Shown here: in pieces, positions 8,942-17,576 of the stretch | Position numbering within the stretch: the first letter of the stretch is position 1 | Layout of the letters: each line of letters opens with the position of its first letter | From: [Clostridium] symbiosum | GTDB taxonomy: Bacteria > Bacillota > Clostridia > Lachnospirales > Lachnospiraceae | Assembly (NCBI GenBank): GCA_036419695.1 | Contig: CP143946.1 | Span: forward strand, 4,086,001-4,150,000 | Reading direction: 5' to 3' | DNA: 64,000 nucleotides | The notes under the pieces: model-generated | What the model was told of the DNA's origin: nothing | Databases searched by the model: none | What the model saw: the letters and a program-made list of their open reading frames with translations, nothing else | Made by a program: the position numbers and the translations under genes

Positions 8942-9005
8942 TATAAACATTTTTATTGACGCTCGTAAAACACACCGCGCCATCACGGAAAAAAGCGTTC
9001 CGGGC

Positions 9006-9081
9006 AAAAAAAGAACAGCTTCTGCCTGCCGGGTTCCTTGAGTGATGTAACTTTCCGGGTCCGGCAGACAGAGTCTGTTCT
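9006..9081 (-). terminator. Terminator of the iron alcohol dehydrogenase gene
   Basis: On the minus strand an imperfect long stem (AGAACAGACTCTGTCTGCCGG pairing with CCGGCAGGCAGAAGCTGTTCT) is followed by a run of T. It lies 75 bp past the stop of the 9157 gene. Confidence 0.75.
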
Positions 9082-9156
9082 ACTTCTGTGTATCTAATCA
9101 GCTTCTGTGTATTAAATATATAACGGTTCCTATTCTGGTCTTATATTCCGATCTTG

Positions 9157-10311
9157 TTAATCCCACAGCCTCCTGTAAATATTTTTCAAATCCTCTGCAT
9201 TCAATTCCTTCCTCGTATTGGACGGGCTTCCGCTGATCATTGCGTCCTCAGCCATCTTGCCGATGGAGGAAAAGAAGAGTTCCCTGTCGATTCCATACTC
9301 CTCCAGGGTTGGTATCTCCAGTGTGCGGCAGAGTTCCTCCACCGCGTTTAAAAATGCGCGTGCGGCATCCCTGTCGGAGTCCTGTTCCCCAGCGGCGCCG
9401 ATGGCCCGTCCCAGCTCTCCAAACCGTTCATAGGTTCCGTCCAGCACAAAATCAAAACACTCTTTTATCAGCATGGCATTGGAAATACCGTGTGGTACAT
9501 GGAACAGCGCTCCAATCGGCCGGCTCATTCCATGGACCACGGTCACGGATGCATTGTTAAAGGCAACTCCCGCCTCCAAAGCCGCCGTCGCCATCTGCAC
9601 TCTGGCCTCCACATCCTTCCCGTCCCGGAAAGCGGCCGGCAGATACCGGAAGATCCTTTTGACAGCCGAGATCGCAAATACATCGGACAGCAGATTCGCC
9701 TTTTTGGAGGTATACGCCTCCGCGGCATGCGTCAGGGCGTCGAGCCCCGTAGCCGCCGTAATCTTTGGCGGAGCCGTCATCGTAAACTGGGGATCCACAA
9801 TGGCCAGAGACGGCATGATGTCCGCTCCCTTTAACAGCATTTTGACGTCGTTTTCCGTATCCGCAATAATTGTAAACTGGGTGGCCTCAGAGCCGGTCCC
9901 CGCCGTGGTTGGTATGGCCACCATCGGGGCGGTATCCGCCTTAATCTCTTTTCCCATCAAATCTGAAATTTTCCCGCCCAATACGGCAAGGACAGCCACC
10001 GCCTTCATCGTGTCGAGGGCGCTGCCGCCGCCCAGGGCAATCAGGAAGTCACAGGATGCTTCTTTATAGGCTGCCAGTCCGGCTTCCACCATCCGATCCG
10101 TCGGTTCACCGGTGATGCCGTCATAAATCTCATACTTCACCTTTTCTTTTTCCAGGACATCTTCCAGAACTTTTACATTTCCCAGTTCCACCATCACCCG
10201 ATCCGTCACAATCAGAGCCTTTTTCCCCAGTCCCTTCAGAAGTTCCGCCGCCTCATAAAGCGCATGTTCCCCCATTATTACCTGCTTCGGCATTATAAAT
10301 TGATTTGCCAT
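9157..10311 (-). CDS. Iron-containing alcohol dehydrogenase
   Basis: 384 residues of the group III (Fe-dependent) alcohol dehydrogenase family. The NAD-binding part has ALGGGSALDTMKAVAVL (about 95-110) and PTTAGTGSEATQFTI (138-152). The metal site follows the family pattern: Asp in GLDALTHAAEAYTSK (Asp/His near 195-200), His in VVHGMSRPIGA and His in HVPHGISNAML. Members reduce lactaldehyde, butyraldehyde or short polyol aldehydes; this one could dispose of the aldehyde released by the cluster 1 aldolase, which is inference. RBS GGAGGAGAAACG precedes ATG. It is transcribed divergently from the DeoR gene and has its own terminator. Confidence 0.92.
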   Translation of the reverse strand: MANQFIMPKQVIMGEHALYEAAELLKGLGKKALIVTDRVMVELGNVKVLEDVLEKEKVKYEIYDGITGEPTDRMVEAGLAAYKEASCDFLIALGGGSALDTMKAVAVLAVLGGKISDLMGKEIKADTAPMVAIPTTAGTGSEATQFTIIADTENDVKMLLKGADIMPSLAIVDPQFTMTAPPKITAATGLDALTHAAEAYTSKKANLLSDVFAISAVKRIFRYLPAAFRDGKDVEARVQMATAALEAGVAFNNASVTVVHGMSRPIGALFHVPHGISNAMLIKECFDFVLDGTYERFGELGRAIGAAGEQDSDRDAARAFLNAVEELCRTLEIPTLEEYGIDRELFFSSIGKMAEDAMISGSPSNTRKELNAEDLKNIYRRLWD

Positions 10312-10356
10312 TCGTTTCTCCTCCTTGTCAGTTTTTGGTTTGTTCTTGATTCTTTT

Positions 10357-10451
10357 AGTGTTATTTTGTTTGTACCTTTATTATATTTTAGCATTCGAAC
10401 ATGGTATGTCAATAGTTTTTGGTGTTATTTTGAAATTTTATTGTGTTTTTT
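10357..10451. promoter_or_regulatory. Candidate DeoR operator repeats in the divergent control region
   Basis: The 208-bp region between the divergent alcohol dehydrogenase and DeoR genes repeats AGTGTTATTTTGTTTG (10357-10372), GGTGTTATTTTGAAA (10421-10435) and TTTTATTGTGTTTTTT (10437-10452). The same words lie before the aldolase at 8836-8941. A direct-repeat operator for an autoregulated DeoR protein is the likely meaning. Confidence 0.5.
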
Positions 10452-10519
10452 TACTATTTTCCTTGTGTTTTGTTTGTATTCTGGTTATAATTAACTCAAG
10501 AAAATAAGGAGCTATAAGT

Positions 10520-11290
10520 ATGAGAGTTGAACGAATTAATGAAATTGAACGATATATTTTAGAAAACGGCTCTGTCACCAGCGACAGGCTCTGCGAAATT
10601 TTCCGTATTTCCAAGAACACACTGCTGAGGGATCTGAATATTTTGTCCGAGAAAGGAACCATCAAGAAGGTATATGGAGGGGTCACCGCCATGCATCCGC
10701 CTTTTTCCGTAAAGGAACTGCTTCCCTTCAATGACAGGGATACGAAAAATATAGATTTGAAAAACAGGATTGCCGGACAGGCTGCCATCCACATTCAGCC
10801 CGGAGATACTATTTTTGTGGACACCGGTACTTCGACTTTAAGTATCCTGAGCTATATTACCAACATACAGGGACTGACGATTATTACAAACAGCGTCCAG
10901 TTCATGTACCGTGTGCTGAATTTCCCCCATATCAATGTGATTGCCCTTCCCGGCGTACTGAACCACAACACCGCATCGCTTGTGGGTGTACCCTGCATCA
11001 ACAGTTTGAGCACCTACAATATCAGCAAGGCTTTTATGGCCTGTACCGCTGCCTCCCTGCAGAGCGGAGTGACGAACGCAACTTCCGAAGAATACGAGGT
11101 TAAAAAAGTCGCAATGGCCCAGAGCCTGGAACATATTCTTTTAATCGACCATACAAAGTTTAACCAGACCTCCCTGATGACCTATTCGCAGCTTAAAGAT
11201 TTCGACCTCATTATCACGGATAAACTGCCCGAAAACGATTATATTGAATATTTTAAAACCCACCGGGTGACATTGGAGATCGCTGAATAG
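10520..11290 (+). CDS. DeoR-family transcriptional regulator (cluster 1)
   Basis: 256 residues. The N-terminal winged helix-turn-helix is MRVERINEIERYILENGSVT to SRLCEIFRISKNTLLRDLNI-like sequence ending KKVYGGV (residues 1-56). The rest is the DeoR sensor domain with the phosphosugar-binding motifs VDTGTSTLSIL, ITNSVQF and VKKVAMAQS. DeoR proteins typically repress sugar operons until a phosphorylated intermediate binds. Start at 10520 with AAGGAGCTATAAGT. It is divergent from the iron alcohol dehydrogenase, with repeated AT-rich words between them, and probably controls cluster 1. Confidence 0.92.
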   Translation: MRVERINEIERYILENGSVTSDRLCEIFRISKNTLLRDLNILSEKGTIKKVYGGVTAMHPPFSVKELLPFNDRDTKNIDLKNRIAGQAAIHIQPGDTIFVDTGTSTLSILSYITNIQGLTIITNSVQFMYRVLNFPHINVIALPGVLNHNTASLVGVPCINSLSTYNISKAFMACTAASLQSGVTNATSEEYEVKKVAMAQSLEHILLIDHTKFNQTSLMTYSQLKDFDLIITDKLPENDYIEYFKTHRVTLEIAE

Positions 11291-11310
11291 GACGTAATTT
11301 CCTACGAATC

Positions 11311-11401
11311 AAAAAAGGACTTTGTTTCAATGAACCTCCCTCAAGCTTCAGATTTAGATTCTGATGCATGAAGGCCGCCTCATTGAAACGAAGTCCTTTC
11401 T
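11311..11401. terminator. Bidirectional terminator between DeoR and mgtE
   Basis: AAAGGACTTTGTTTCAATGA (11314-11333) pairs with TCATTGAAACGAAGTCCTTT (11380-11399), with A-rich and T-rich flanks. It sits between convergent genes and can serve both. A short REP-like piece (TAGGA-CGTAATT-TCCTA) precedes it at 11288. Confidence 0.8.
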
Positions 11402-11405
11402 ATCA

Positions 11406-12737
11406 TTACAGATGAAACATCCTGGTAGCCACCGTAAAATAAATGGCAATCGAGCAAGTATCCACCAGCGTTGTGATAATCGGCGAGGCCATAATGGCCG
11501 GATCCAGTTTTACTCTCTTGGCCAGCAGCGGCAGGATGCAGCCGATAATCTTGGAAATGATAACCGTGCCAATCAGCGAAACGCTGACAGCGACGGCCAG
11601 CCTCATATCGCGGTACATCAGGAAAATTCTCAGTCCGTTGGCCGCAGCCAGTATCACGCCGACGATCAGCGAGATTCTGAACTCCTTGTACATCACCCGG
11701 AAAATGTCCTTAAACTTTATTTCATCCAGTGCAATCCCCCTGATAACAAGAGTCGCGCTCTGGGAACCGCAGTTTCCGCCCGTATCCATCAGCATCGGTA
11801 TAAACGCCACCAGAAGCGGCACAACGGAAATCGCGTCCTCATATCTGGTGAGCAGTGTTCCCGTCATCGTTGCCGACAGCATCAGGACCAGCAGCCAGAC
11901 AATCCTGTTTTTCGCATGCTGGAACACAGAGGTGTCAAAATACGATTTCTCACTTGGATTCATGGCCGCCATCTTCGTGATATCCTCGGTAGCTTCGTCC
12001 ACGGCAACGTCCCAGGCATCGTCAACCGTTACGATTCCGACCATCCGCTCCTCCGTATCAAGCACCGGAATCGCCAGCAGATCATATCTGGAAAATAATC
12101 TGGCAACCTCTTCCTGGTCCGTGTGGGTGTAGACGGAGATAATATCCGTCTCCATCAGTTCCTCTATCTTCATGTCATCGTCCATCGTCATCAGATCTTT
12201 GGCCGAAACAATCCCCGTCAGTTTTCTGTTTTCAAGCACGTAACATGTGTAGATAGTCTCCTTGTGGATTCCCGTTTTCTTGATGTGGGCCAGCGCCTGA
12301 GCCACCGTGTTCTCTTTTCTCAGATCCACGTATTCGGTCGTCATAATGCTGCCCGCGCTGTCCTGCGGATAATTTAAAAGCACGTTAATCTGCGCCCGCT
12401 TCTCACCGTCCACCGTTTCCAGAATCTGAGTCACGAGGTTGGCGGGAAGTTCCTCCAGCATATCCACCGTATCATCCATGTACAGATCATCCAGGAGTTC
12501 TCTCAGTTCCTTGTCGGTGAACATCTGTACAAGATGAGACTGCATTGTGTTATTCATATTTGAAAACACATCGGCCGCCTTCTCCTTGGGAATCAGGCGG
12601 AAGGCCGTCGCCATATCCTTATCATCCAGCTCTTCCAGCAGGGACGCAATGTCCACTGCGTTCATCACATCCAGAATACTGCGGACTGCTTTGTATTCCC
12701 TCTTTGCCATAAGCTCCATAAAAATATCTCTGTTCAT
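11406..12737 (-). CDS. mgtE: Magnesium transporter MgtE
   Basis: 443 residues with the full MgtE architecture: an N-terminal superhelical domain (1-125, many Leu/Glu, DDLYMDDTVDMLEELPANLV), two CBS domains (about 130-250; TTEYVDLRKENTVAQALAHI, VYTHTDQEEVARLFSRYDLL), a connecting helix, and five C-terminal membrane segments with the pore motif PMLMDTGGNCGSQSATLVIRG-type sequence. It imports Mg2+ and gates by Mg2+ binding between CBS and N domains. RBS GAGAGGACTG precedes the ATG. The leader contains an M-box riboswitch with its own terminator, so expression is expected only at low Mg2+. Confidence 0.96.
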   Translation of the reverse strand: MNRDIFMELMAKREYKAVRSILDVMNAVDIASLLEELDDKDMATAFRLIPKEKAADVFSNMNNTMQSHLVQMFTDKELRELLDDLYMDDTVDMLEELPANLVTQILETVDGEKRAQINVLLNYPQDSAGSIMTTEYVDLRKENTVAQALAHIKKTGIHKETIYTCYVLENRKLTGIVSAKDLMTMDDDMKIEELMETDIISVYTHTDQEEVARLFSRYDLLAIPVLDTEERMVGIVTVDDAWDVAVDEATEDITKMAAMNPSEKSYFDTSVFQHAKNRIVWLLVLMLSATMTGTLLTRYEDAISVVPLLVAFIPMLMDTGGNCGSQSATLVIRGIALDEIKFKDIFRVMYKEFRISLIVGVILAAANGLRIFLMYRDMRLAVAVSVSLIGTVIISKIIGCILPLLAKRVKLDPAIMASPIITTLVDTCSIAIYFTVATRMFHL

Positions 12738-12951
12738 TGTTCAGTCCTCTCTTTCTTCTATTTTGTTTTTCTGTCTGATGAAACACCCGGTACATACACG
12801 AGTGATAATTACCTCCGGCATCCATTACGTCTCACCTGCCTTTCCTTTTTTTAATTTTTTATCTATATGGAATCCCACCTGCGGAATTGGAATAACCCCG
12901 TTCGCCGGACTCCCGCGCCGGGCGCGGCCGCATAGCGGCCCATTACAGCTT

Positions 12952-12995
12952 CGCGCGAGTGCGCATCCTGCCCGGAGAGCTTTTTATATCTTAGG
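12952..12995 (-). repeat. Small REP-like repeat (family 2), copy near mgtE
   Basis: On the minus strand it reads AAAAAGCTCTCCGGGCAGG then ATGCGCACTCGCGCGAAG. The same segment occurs at 53488-53525, and variants at 50998-51030 and 58438-58475. Confidence 0.6.
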
Positions 12996-13012
12996 CGTAT
13001 TTTCCCAGACAT

Positions 13013-13043
13013 AAAAAACCCGCTGCCATACGTAGCAGCGGGA
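13013..13043 (-). terminator. Expression-platform terminator of the mgtE M-box
   Basis: On the minus strand CCCGCTGCTACGTATGGCAG closes into CAGCGGG followed by TTTTTT. It lies directly downstream of the M-box aptamer and about 275 bp before mgtE, as expected for a transcription-attenuating riboswitch. Confidence 0.88.
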
Positions 13044-13084
13044 TCTCAATTATCTGAAATTTTCCATTCCGGCCTATCCGTTTG

Positions 13085-13262
13085 ACCGGATTCCGGAACT
13101 GCAACGTACAAGCTTTAGTATCACAGGGCAATAGCATTGCATTAGGTGATGCCTTTACGACATCTCCTGCTAACCAGCGCGTTGTGTCTCCACAAATTTG
13201 CGGCAGCAATCTTAGGAATATTCCAAATCCCTGTGGTAACCTCACCTACCGAAGTTTCCATA
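13085..13262 (-). ncRNA. M-box (ykoK) Mg2+ riboswitch of mgtE
   Basis: Read on the minus strand the leader contains, in order, the conserved M-box blocks CTTCGGTAGGTGAGG, GATTGCTGCCGCAAA, GGCATCACCTAATGCAATG and GATACTAAAGCTTGTACG, matching the Bacillus mgtE leader blocks GUUAGGUGAGG, GCUGCUGCCCAAA and GUGCUAAAGCUCUACG. A rho-independent terminator follows at 13013-13043, and mgtE is the next gene. High Mg2+ should favour termination. No other gene lies in 12738-13423; the 12738-13012 part holds a GC-rich stretch with a REP-like piece at about 12952-12995. Confidence 0.92.
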
Positions 13263-13423
13263 TATTCTGTTTTATGATATGACCAGTCTGCCAAAATGTT
13301 ACCGGAACTTGAATCCTGACGTTCCATCCGTCTCCATGGCAGCTTAAGTCTGTCGTATTATACAACCATGACGCCGCCCTGTCAACACCTTCAAAACAAT
13401 TTTACATCATTTTCCCAGTATCT

Positions 13424-14767
13424 TTACACTTCGCGATCCGGATTGTCAAACTCTGCTTCCCTGTTCTTTCCGCCAAACATCAGGCCGAGCGCCATCCCTG
13501 CCGCGGCCGGTATCATCCAGCCCAGTCCCAGCCCATACCCCGGCAGAAGTGAGGCGGCCTTTGTTATCCCTGGAATCGGGAGTTTCGTCTGCTCCAGTGC
13601 ATAAATGATGCTGACAACGGCAGTCAGAAAGATAGCCCAGGGATACATTCCCTTTCCGCGTCCCGTCCCCCGGTTCATAAATGACAGGACAATCAGCACG
13701 ATTGCGACCGGATAGATTGCATTCAGCACCGGCACGGAAAAGGCCAGTATCCTATCCAGGCCTGCATTGGCAATCACGACGCTGGTAACGGCAAACAGAA
13801 TCACCCAGGCATGGTAGCCAATCCGCGGAATCAGTGATGAAAAATAGTTACTGCAGCAGCTTAAAAGTCCGATGCAGGTATTCAGACAGGCAATAAAGAA
13901 AATGACGCCGAGGAGGACAGCCCCTGCATTTCCATAGAATTTGCCGGCTGCAAAGGTCAGAATCCTGGCGCCGTTGTCCAGTCCCGCCGCATCCGCCTGT
14001 ACCTGTCCTCCCACATAGGCAAGCGCGGCATAGACAAGAGCCAGCAGAATTCCGGCTGCTATGCCGCTCCGTATCGTCGTTTTCACTACCTGGCTGTCTT
14101 CCTTTACCCCAAGCGCCCTGATGTTAAGGGCAATCACAATGCCAAAATTCAAAGCCGCAATCGTGTCCATGGTCTGATACCCCTCCAGGAAACCGGTGAC
14201 AGCCGCCGCACCGTTATAAGCTCCGGCCGGTCCGCCCGTAACGGGCTGATGGTGAAAAACACTTCCCGCAAACATGATAAAAATCAGGAACAGAAGCGTC
14301 GGGCAGAGTATCTTTCCCAGCCTGTCCGTCAGCCGATCCGGGTTAAATGCCATAAATGCCGCGATGGCAAAAAATACAATGGAATAAATGAGCTGTCCCG
14401 CCGCTTTGCCGCTTTCTCCCACCAGAGGCAGCAGCGTCATTTCAAATGATGTGCTGGCTGTCCTGGGAATTGCCAGGCAGGGACCGATCGATAAATAAAT
14501 CAGGATGGTAAACACCAGGGCAAAGACCGGATGAACGCGCCCCGCCAGCCTGGAAAGCCCGCCCGAACGCGCAACCGCAACGACGCCGAGCACGGGAAGT
14601 CCCACCGCACTCACCAGAAAACCTGCTGCCGCAGGCACAATCACCGTTCCGGCCTGTACTGCCAAAAAAGGCGGAAAAATCAGATTTCCCGCCCCGAAAA
14701 ACATGGAGAAAAGTGTCAATCCCACTATCAGAACTTTTCTCCCGTTTAAAGTTCCCTCTCTGTCCAT
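13424..14767 (-). CDS. brnQ: Branched-chain amino acid carrier BrnQ
   Basis: 447 residues, about 12 membrane segments, LIVCS family. The start region LIVGLTLFSMFFGAGNLIFP (about 13-32) is the family signature. Further on are VGLPVLGVVAVARSGGL, LAIPRTASTSFEM and NFGIVIALNIRALGV. The carrier takes up Leu, Ile and Val with Na+ or H+. The ATG at 14767 has GGGAGAAATAT in front. It is a single gene; composite repeat II begins 90 bp upstream of it, in its promoter side. No T-box-like leader is seen. Confidence 0.94.
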   Translation of the reverse strand: MDREGTLNGRKVLIVGLTLFSMFFGAGNLIFPPFLAVQAGTVIVPAAAGFLVSAVGLPVLGVVAVARSGGLSRLAGRVHPVFALVFTILIYLSIGPCLAIPRTASTSFEMTLLPLVGESGKAAGQLIYSIVFFAIAAFMAFNPDRLTDRLGKILCPTLLFLIFIMFAGSVFHHQPVTGGPAGAYNGAAAVTGFLEGYQTMDTIAALNFGIVIALNIRALGVKEDSQVVKTTIRSGIAAGILLALVYAALAYVGGQVQADAAGLDNGARILTFAAGKFYGNAGAVLLGVIFFIACLNTCIGLLSCCSNYFSSLIPRIGYHAWVILFAVTSVVIANAGLDRILAFSVPVLNAIYPVAIVLIVLSFMNRGTGRGKGMYPWAIFLTAVVSIIYALEQTKLPIPGITKAASLLPGYGLGLGWMIPAAAGMALGLMFGGKNREAEFDNPDREV

Positions 14768-14857
14768 AAATATATTTCTCCCGTATTATAATTTTAAGTC
14801 ATAGCAGACATAAAAGTAGTTTATACCGAAATTGATATTTTTACAAGGCAAAGAGGG

Positions 14858-15466
14858 GGGATTTAGTTGAGAGGCGGGGACGCCTCTGTAAGACGGCGGA
14901 CGGGGGAGTGGGAGGGTGTATATGAGTCTTCAGTCCCGGTTTATAGGGTGTGGTGAAGGGGAATCCAGGAGAAAAGATTCCTACGGGGACTCGCTTCCGC
15001 TTGTGGAGCGCACAGCGGATGCTAAGCTCGAAAGGACCTCGCTAAGCACCGGCGGGCTCCAATGTCCCCTTCGGAATCTTTTCTCCTTCCTTCCCCGGGC
15101 AGGTTGTCGACGGGACTGAAGACTCAGGGAAGGTGTCGCCCCGTCCGCCGGCTTCAGGGGCTGATTGTCTCTTTCGTCAAGTGGGGAGGGAGGTCTTGTC
15201 GCGGCCACTATGTAGTCGTGAATCTTTTACCTTTTAAAGATGTTTCAGGCTGAATTCGAAGATAAATCCAAAACTAAATTTAATGAGTAAACGAAAAATT
15301 GTATGGCCATTCAAGGATAGGCCAGACGCTAAAACATCGACGCATCAATTGAATACCGTGCAGGAGGCATGCTCCTGGAATCCGAGAAAATGTAATGGCA
15401 GCGACAATACCTCCCCCCTTTGAAGGAATAAGAACAATTCAGCGGCCGCAGGCCGGGGTTCGGGAT
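14858..15466. repeat. Composite palindromic repeat II, left part (core 14924-15126)
   Basis: Starts GGGATTTAGTTGAG at 14858 and runs through a class I hairpin core (14924-15126). It then has a linker of about 270 bp, nearly the reverse of the linker at 44590-44800, and the first part of the class II unit up to GGGTTCGGGAT. The insertion sequence at 15467 interrupts it; the unit resumes at 17303. In the core, GGGGAAtccAGGAGAAAAG pairs with CTTTTCTCCTtccTTCCCC. Confidence 0.85.
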
Positions 15467-15669
15467 ATAATGTACCCATAAGTGTGGACACGAAACGAAG
15501 TGGGGGCCCCATCTTTTAGACATCCCCCACGCCCCGTTTCCCATATCGTGGACACACCTTATGGAAGGACTGGGGGCGTATCCAGCCCGGGATTATGGCC
15601 AGAACATCCCTTTCCCTTCGACACATTCGGTCGCCTATGGTATTCTTAAGCAAGAACAGGAGGAATCCC

Positions 15670-16089
15670 ATGATCAAAAATCTTTTTACCGCTGAACAGG
15701 TTCTGATGCTGCGTGAAAACCCTTACACCTACCGGGTGGACCAGTCCCGCTTAGCTTTTACCAAAGAATTCAAGGAGCTCTTTTATTCGGAGTATCAGGC
15801 AGGGGCGCCTCCCCGGCAGATCCTGGCAAAATACGGCTATGATCCCGCCATTCTCGGTCAGCGGAGGGTATGGGGCATTTCCGGCCATATCCGGGAGCAG
15901 TACAACAAATATGGCGGTTTCCACGAAGGGAGTGTCCCTTTCAGCAGGGCCAAACCCGCCTCTTCGGACTCTGGTATGCCGGTATCGGAGAAAGAAGAAC
16001 TCAAACAGCTCCGGCACGAAGTGGATTACCTAAAACAGGAAGTTGCCTTTCTAAAAAAAATTTCCTCCATCCGGACCACAAGGAAGTAG
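15670..16089 (+). CDS. IS3-family transposase OrfA (helix-turn-helix)
   Basis: 139 residues starting MIKNLFTAEQVLMLRENPYT with AGGAGGAATCCC upstream. FTKEFKELFYSEYQAGAPPR and ILAKYGYDPAILG form the helix-turn-helix part that binds the element ends, and EELKQLRHEVDYLKQEVAFL near the C-terminus is the leucine-zipper coiled coil used for multimerisation. Near the end the codons CTA AAA AAA ATT contain an A-run that fits an A-AAA-AAA slippery site; a -1 slip leads into the orfB frame and yields the OrfAB transposase. An upstream in-frame start at 15595 lacks an RBS. Confidence 0.88.
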   Translation: MIKNLFTAEQVLMLRENPYTYRVDQSRLAFTKEFKELFYSEYQAGAPPRQILAKYGYDPAILGQRRVWGISGHIREQYNKYGGFHEGSVPFSRAKPASSDSGMPVSEKEELKQLRHEVDYLKQEVAFLKKISSIRTTRK

Positions 16090-16100
16090 GGGCATGGCTT

Positions 16101-17126
16101 ATGAACGATTCTTCCTGTGTATTCGAAATCATCTGTAACACCCTGCAGCAAAGCTCAAATGCCCTTTCGGTGAAAGAACTTTGTTCCACCGCCGGTGTTT
16201 CCAGGAGCGGTTACTATGCCTGGCTAAAGGCGGCCCCGGCCAGGGAGCTTCAGGAACAGAAGGACCGTGCGGATTTTGAACGGATCCTGGCGGCTTACCG
16301 GCTCCATGGTTATACAAAAGGGGCCAAAGGCATCTATATGGCCCTGCTTCATATGACCCCTCCGGCCGTCATGAACCTGAAAAAAATACGGAGGCTGATG
16401 GATAAGTTCCAGCTTTCCTGCCCACACCGTGGCCCCAACCCTTATAAAAGGATGGCAAGAGCCCTGAAAACCAGCCATGTCGCCGATAACCTGCTAAAGC
16501 GGGAGTTCGACTGCTATGGTCCCAGGATGGTCCTGTTAACCGATATCACTTACCTGCCTTATAACGGGACCTCTGCTTATTTATCAACGGTCCTGGATGC
16601 CTTCACCCGGCAGATCCTTTCGTATGTGCTGAGCGAATCCCTGGAAGTGGATTTTGTCCTTGAAACGGTGAAGCGGCTGGTTAAAAACCATGGGATTTCC
16701 CTTAAGGCGGAAACCATTCTCCACAGTGACCAGGGCTGCCATTATACCAGCTACCGATTCATCCGCATCCTTTCCGACAAGAAGCTGCGCCAATCCATGT
16801 CACGCCGGGGAAACTGCTGGGACAATGCCCCACAGGAAAGTTTCTTTGGCCATATGAAAGATCACATCCGGGCGAAACTGGCCCAATGCGGGACCTTTCG
16901 CGAAGTACAGTCCCTCATTGATGACTATATGGAGTATTACAATAACCGGCGTTATCAATGGCAACTTGCAAAGCTTGCCCCAAATGAGTTTTACGATTTT
17001 ATCACCACCGGTGAATATCCACTGGATATTTCAAACGTACCGGCACTTCCGGCGATTGCCCGGAAACCGGAGGAACTTGGTGCCAGTGCGGGCCCCTCCC
17101 GCACAGAGAATCACCCAAACCAATAG
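16101..17126 (+). CDS. IS3-family transposase OrfB (DDE integrase)
   Basis: 341 residues counted from the ATG at 16101; the frame is open upstream to 15870, which allows fusion with OrfA by -1 frameshifting at the A-run near 16053-16060. The retroviral-type integrase core is intact: Asp148 in LLTDITYLPYNG, Asp210 in ILHSDQGCHYTS and Glu246 in NCWDNAPQESFFGHMK, with the 35-residue D-to-E spacing of the family. The N-terminal HTH_21-like part has VSRSGYYAWLKA. All catalytic residues are present, so the element could be active. Confidence 0.92.
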   Translation: MNDSSCVFEIICNTLQQSSNALSVKELCSTAGVSRSGYYAWLKAAPARELQEQKDRADFERILAAYRLHGYTKGAKGIYMALLHMTPPAVMNLKKIRRLMDKFQLSCPHRGPNPYKRMARALKTSHVADNLLKREFDCYGPRMVLLTDITYLPYNGTSAYLSTVLDAFTRQILSYVLSESLEVDFVLETVKRLVKNHGISLKAETILHSDQGCHYTSYRFIRILSDKKLRQSMSRRGNCWDNAPQESFFGHMKDHIRAKLAQCGTFREVQSLIDDYMEYYNNRRYQWQLAKLAPNEFYDFITTGEYPLDISNVPALPAIARKPEELGASAGPSRTENHPNQ

Positions 17127-17302
17127 AATATCATGGCATGGGAGAGAGTGTGTCTAAGAATCGGGATACCTTTTGAGCCGATTGTCCAACCGAGTGGAGG
17201 CCTTCTGTTTTGGTGTCCATAATCAAGGTTGCACTGAAGAGAGGATGTCTAAAAATTGGGCGCCCCACTTCATAAAGTGTCCTTGACAAAGGGGACAGTT
17301 CA

Positions 17303-17576
17303 GGATGGCGACAACCTTCGCGTCTTCAGTCCCGGCCATAACCTTCCCGTGGGGAATCCGGGAGAAAAAGATTCCGGAGGGAACCTGGGAGTCCATTGGT
17401 ACTTACCGAGGTCTTTTCGAGGTTAGTACCATTATGTACTCCAAAGAGCGCAAGCGTTTCCCGCAGGAACTTTTTCTGCCCGGATTCCCCACCCGCGACA
17501 ACCTCCAAACCGGGACTGAAGACTCACACCCTCCCCCTCACCATCCCGCCCCCCGACCGTTCCGGCGGCGTTCTCA
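17303..17576. repeat. Composite palindromic repeat II, right part (core 17322-17525)
   Basis: Resumes the class II hairpin unit after the IS: GGATGGCGACAACC, core bounded by GTCTTCAGTCCCGG (17322) and CGGGACTGAAGACTC (ends 17525), and the outer end GGCGGCGTTCTCA. It stops at the stop codon of the M20 gene (17577-17579). In the loop, TGGTACT pairs with AGTACCA, where the solo copy at 30109-30313 has CGGTACT with AGTGCCG. Confidence 0.85.

Larger units (their letters stand above)
15467..17302 (+). mobile_element. IS3-family insertion sequence, complete, inside composite repeat II
   Basis: About 1.84 kb. The ends are imperfect inverted repeats: left ATAATGTACCC..., with GTGTGGACACGAAACGAAG further in; right (complement) TGAACTGTCCCC..., with GGACACTTTATGAAGTGGGG further in. 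GGAT is found on both sides (15463-15466 and 17303-17306), a 4-bp target duplication. Removing the element and one GGAT restores GTTCGGGATGGCGA, the exact junction seen in the uninterrupted copy at about 890-905. It carries orfA and orfB joined by a -1 frameshift site. Length is at the long end for the family. Confidence 0.9.
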
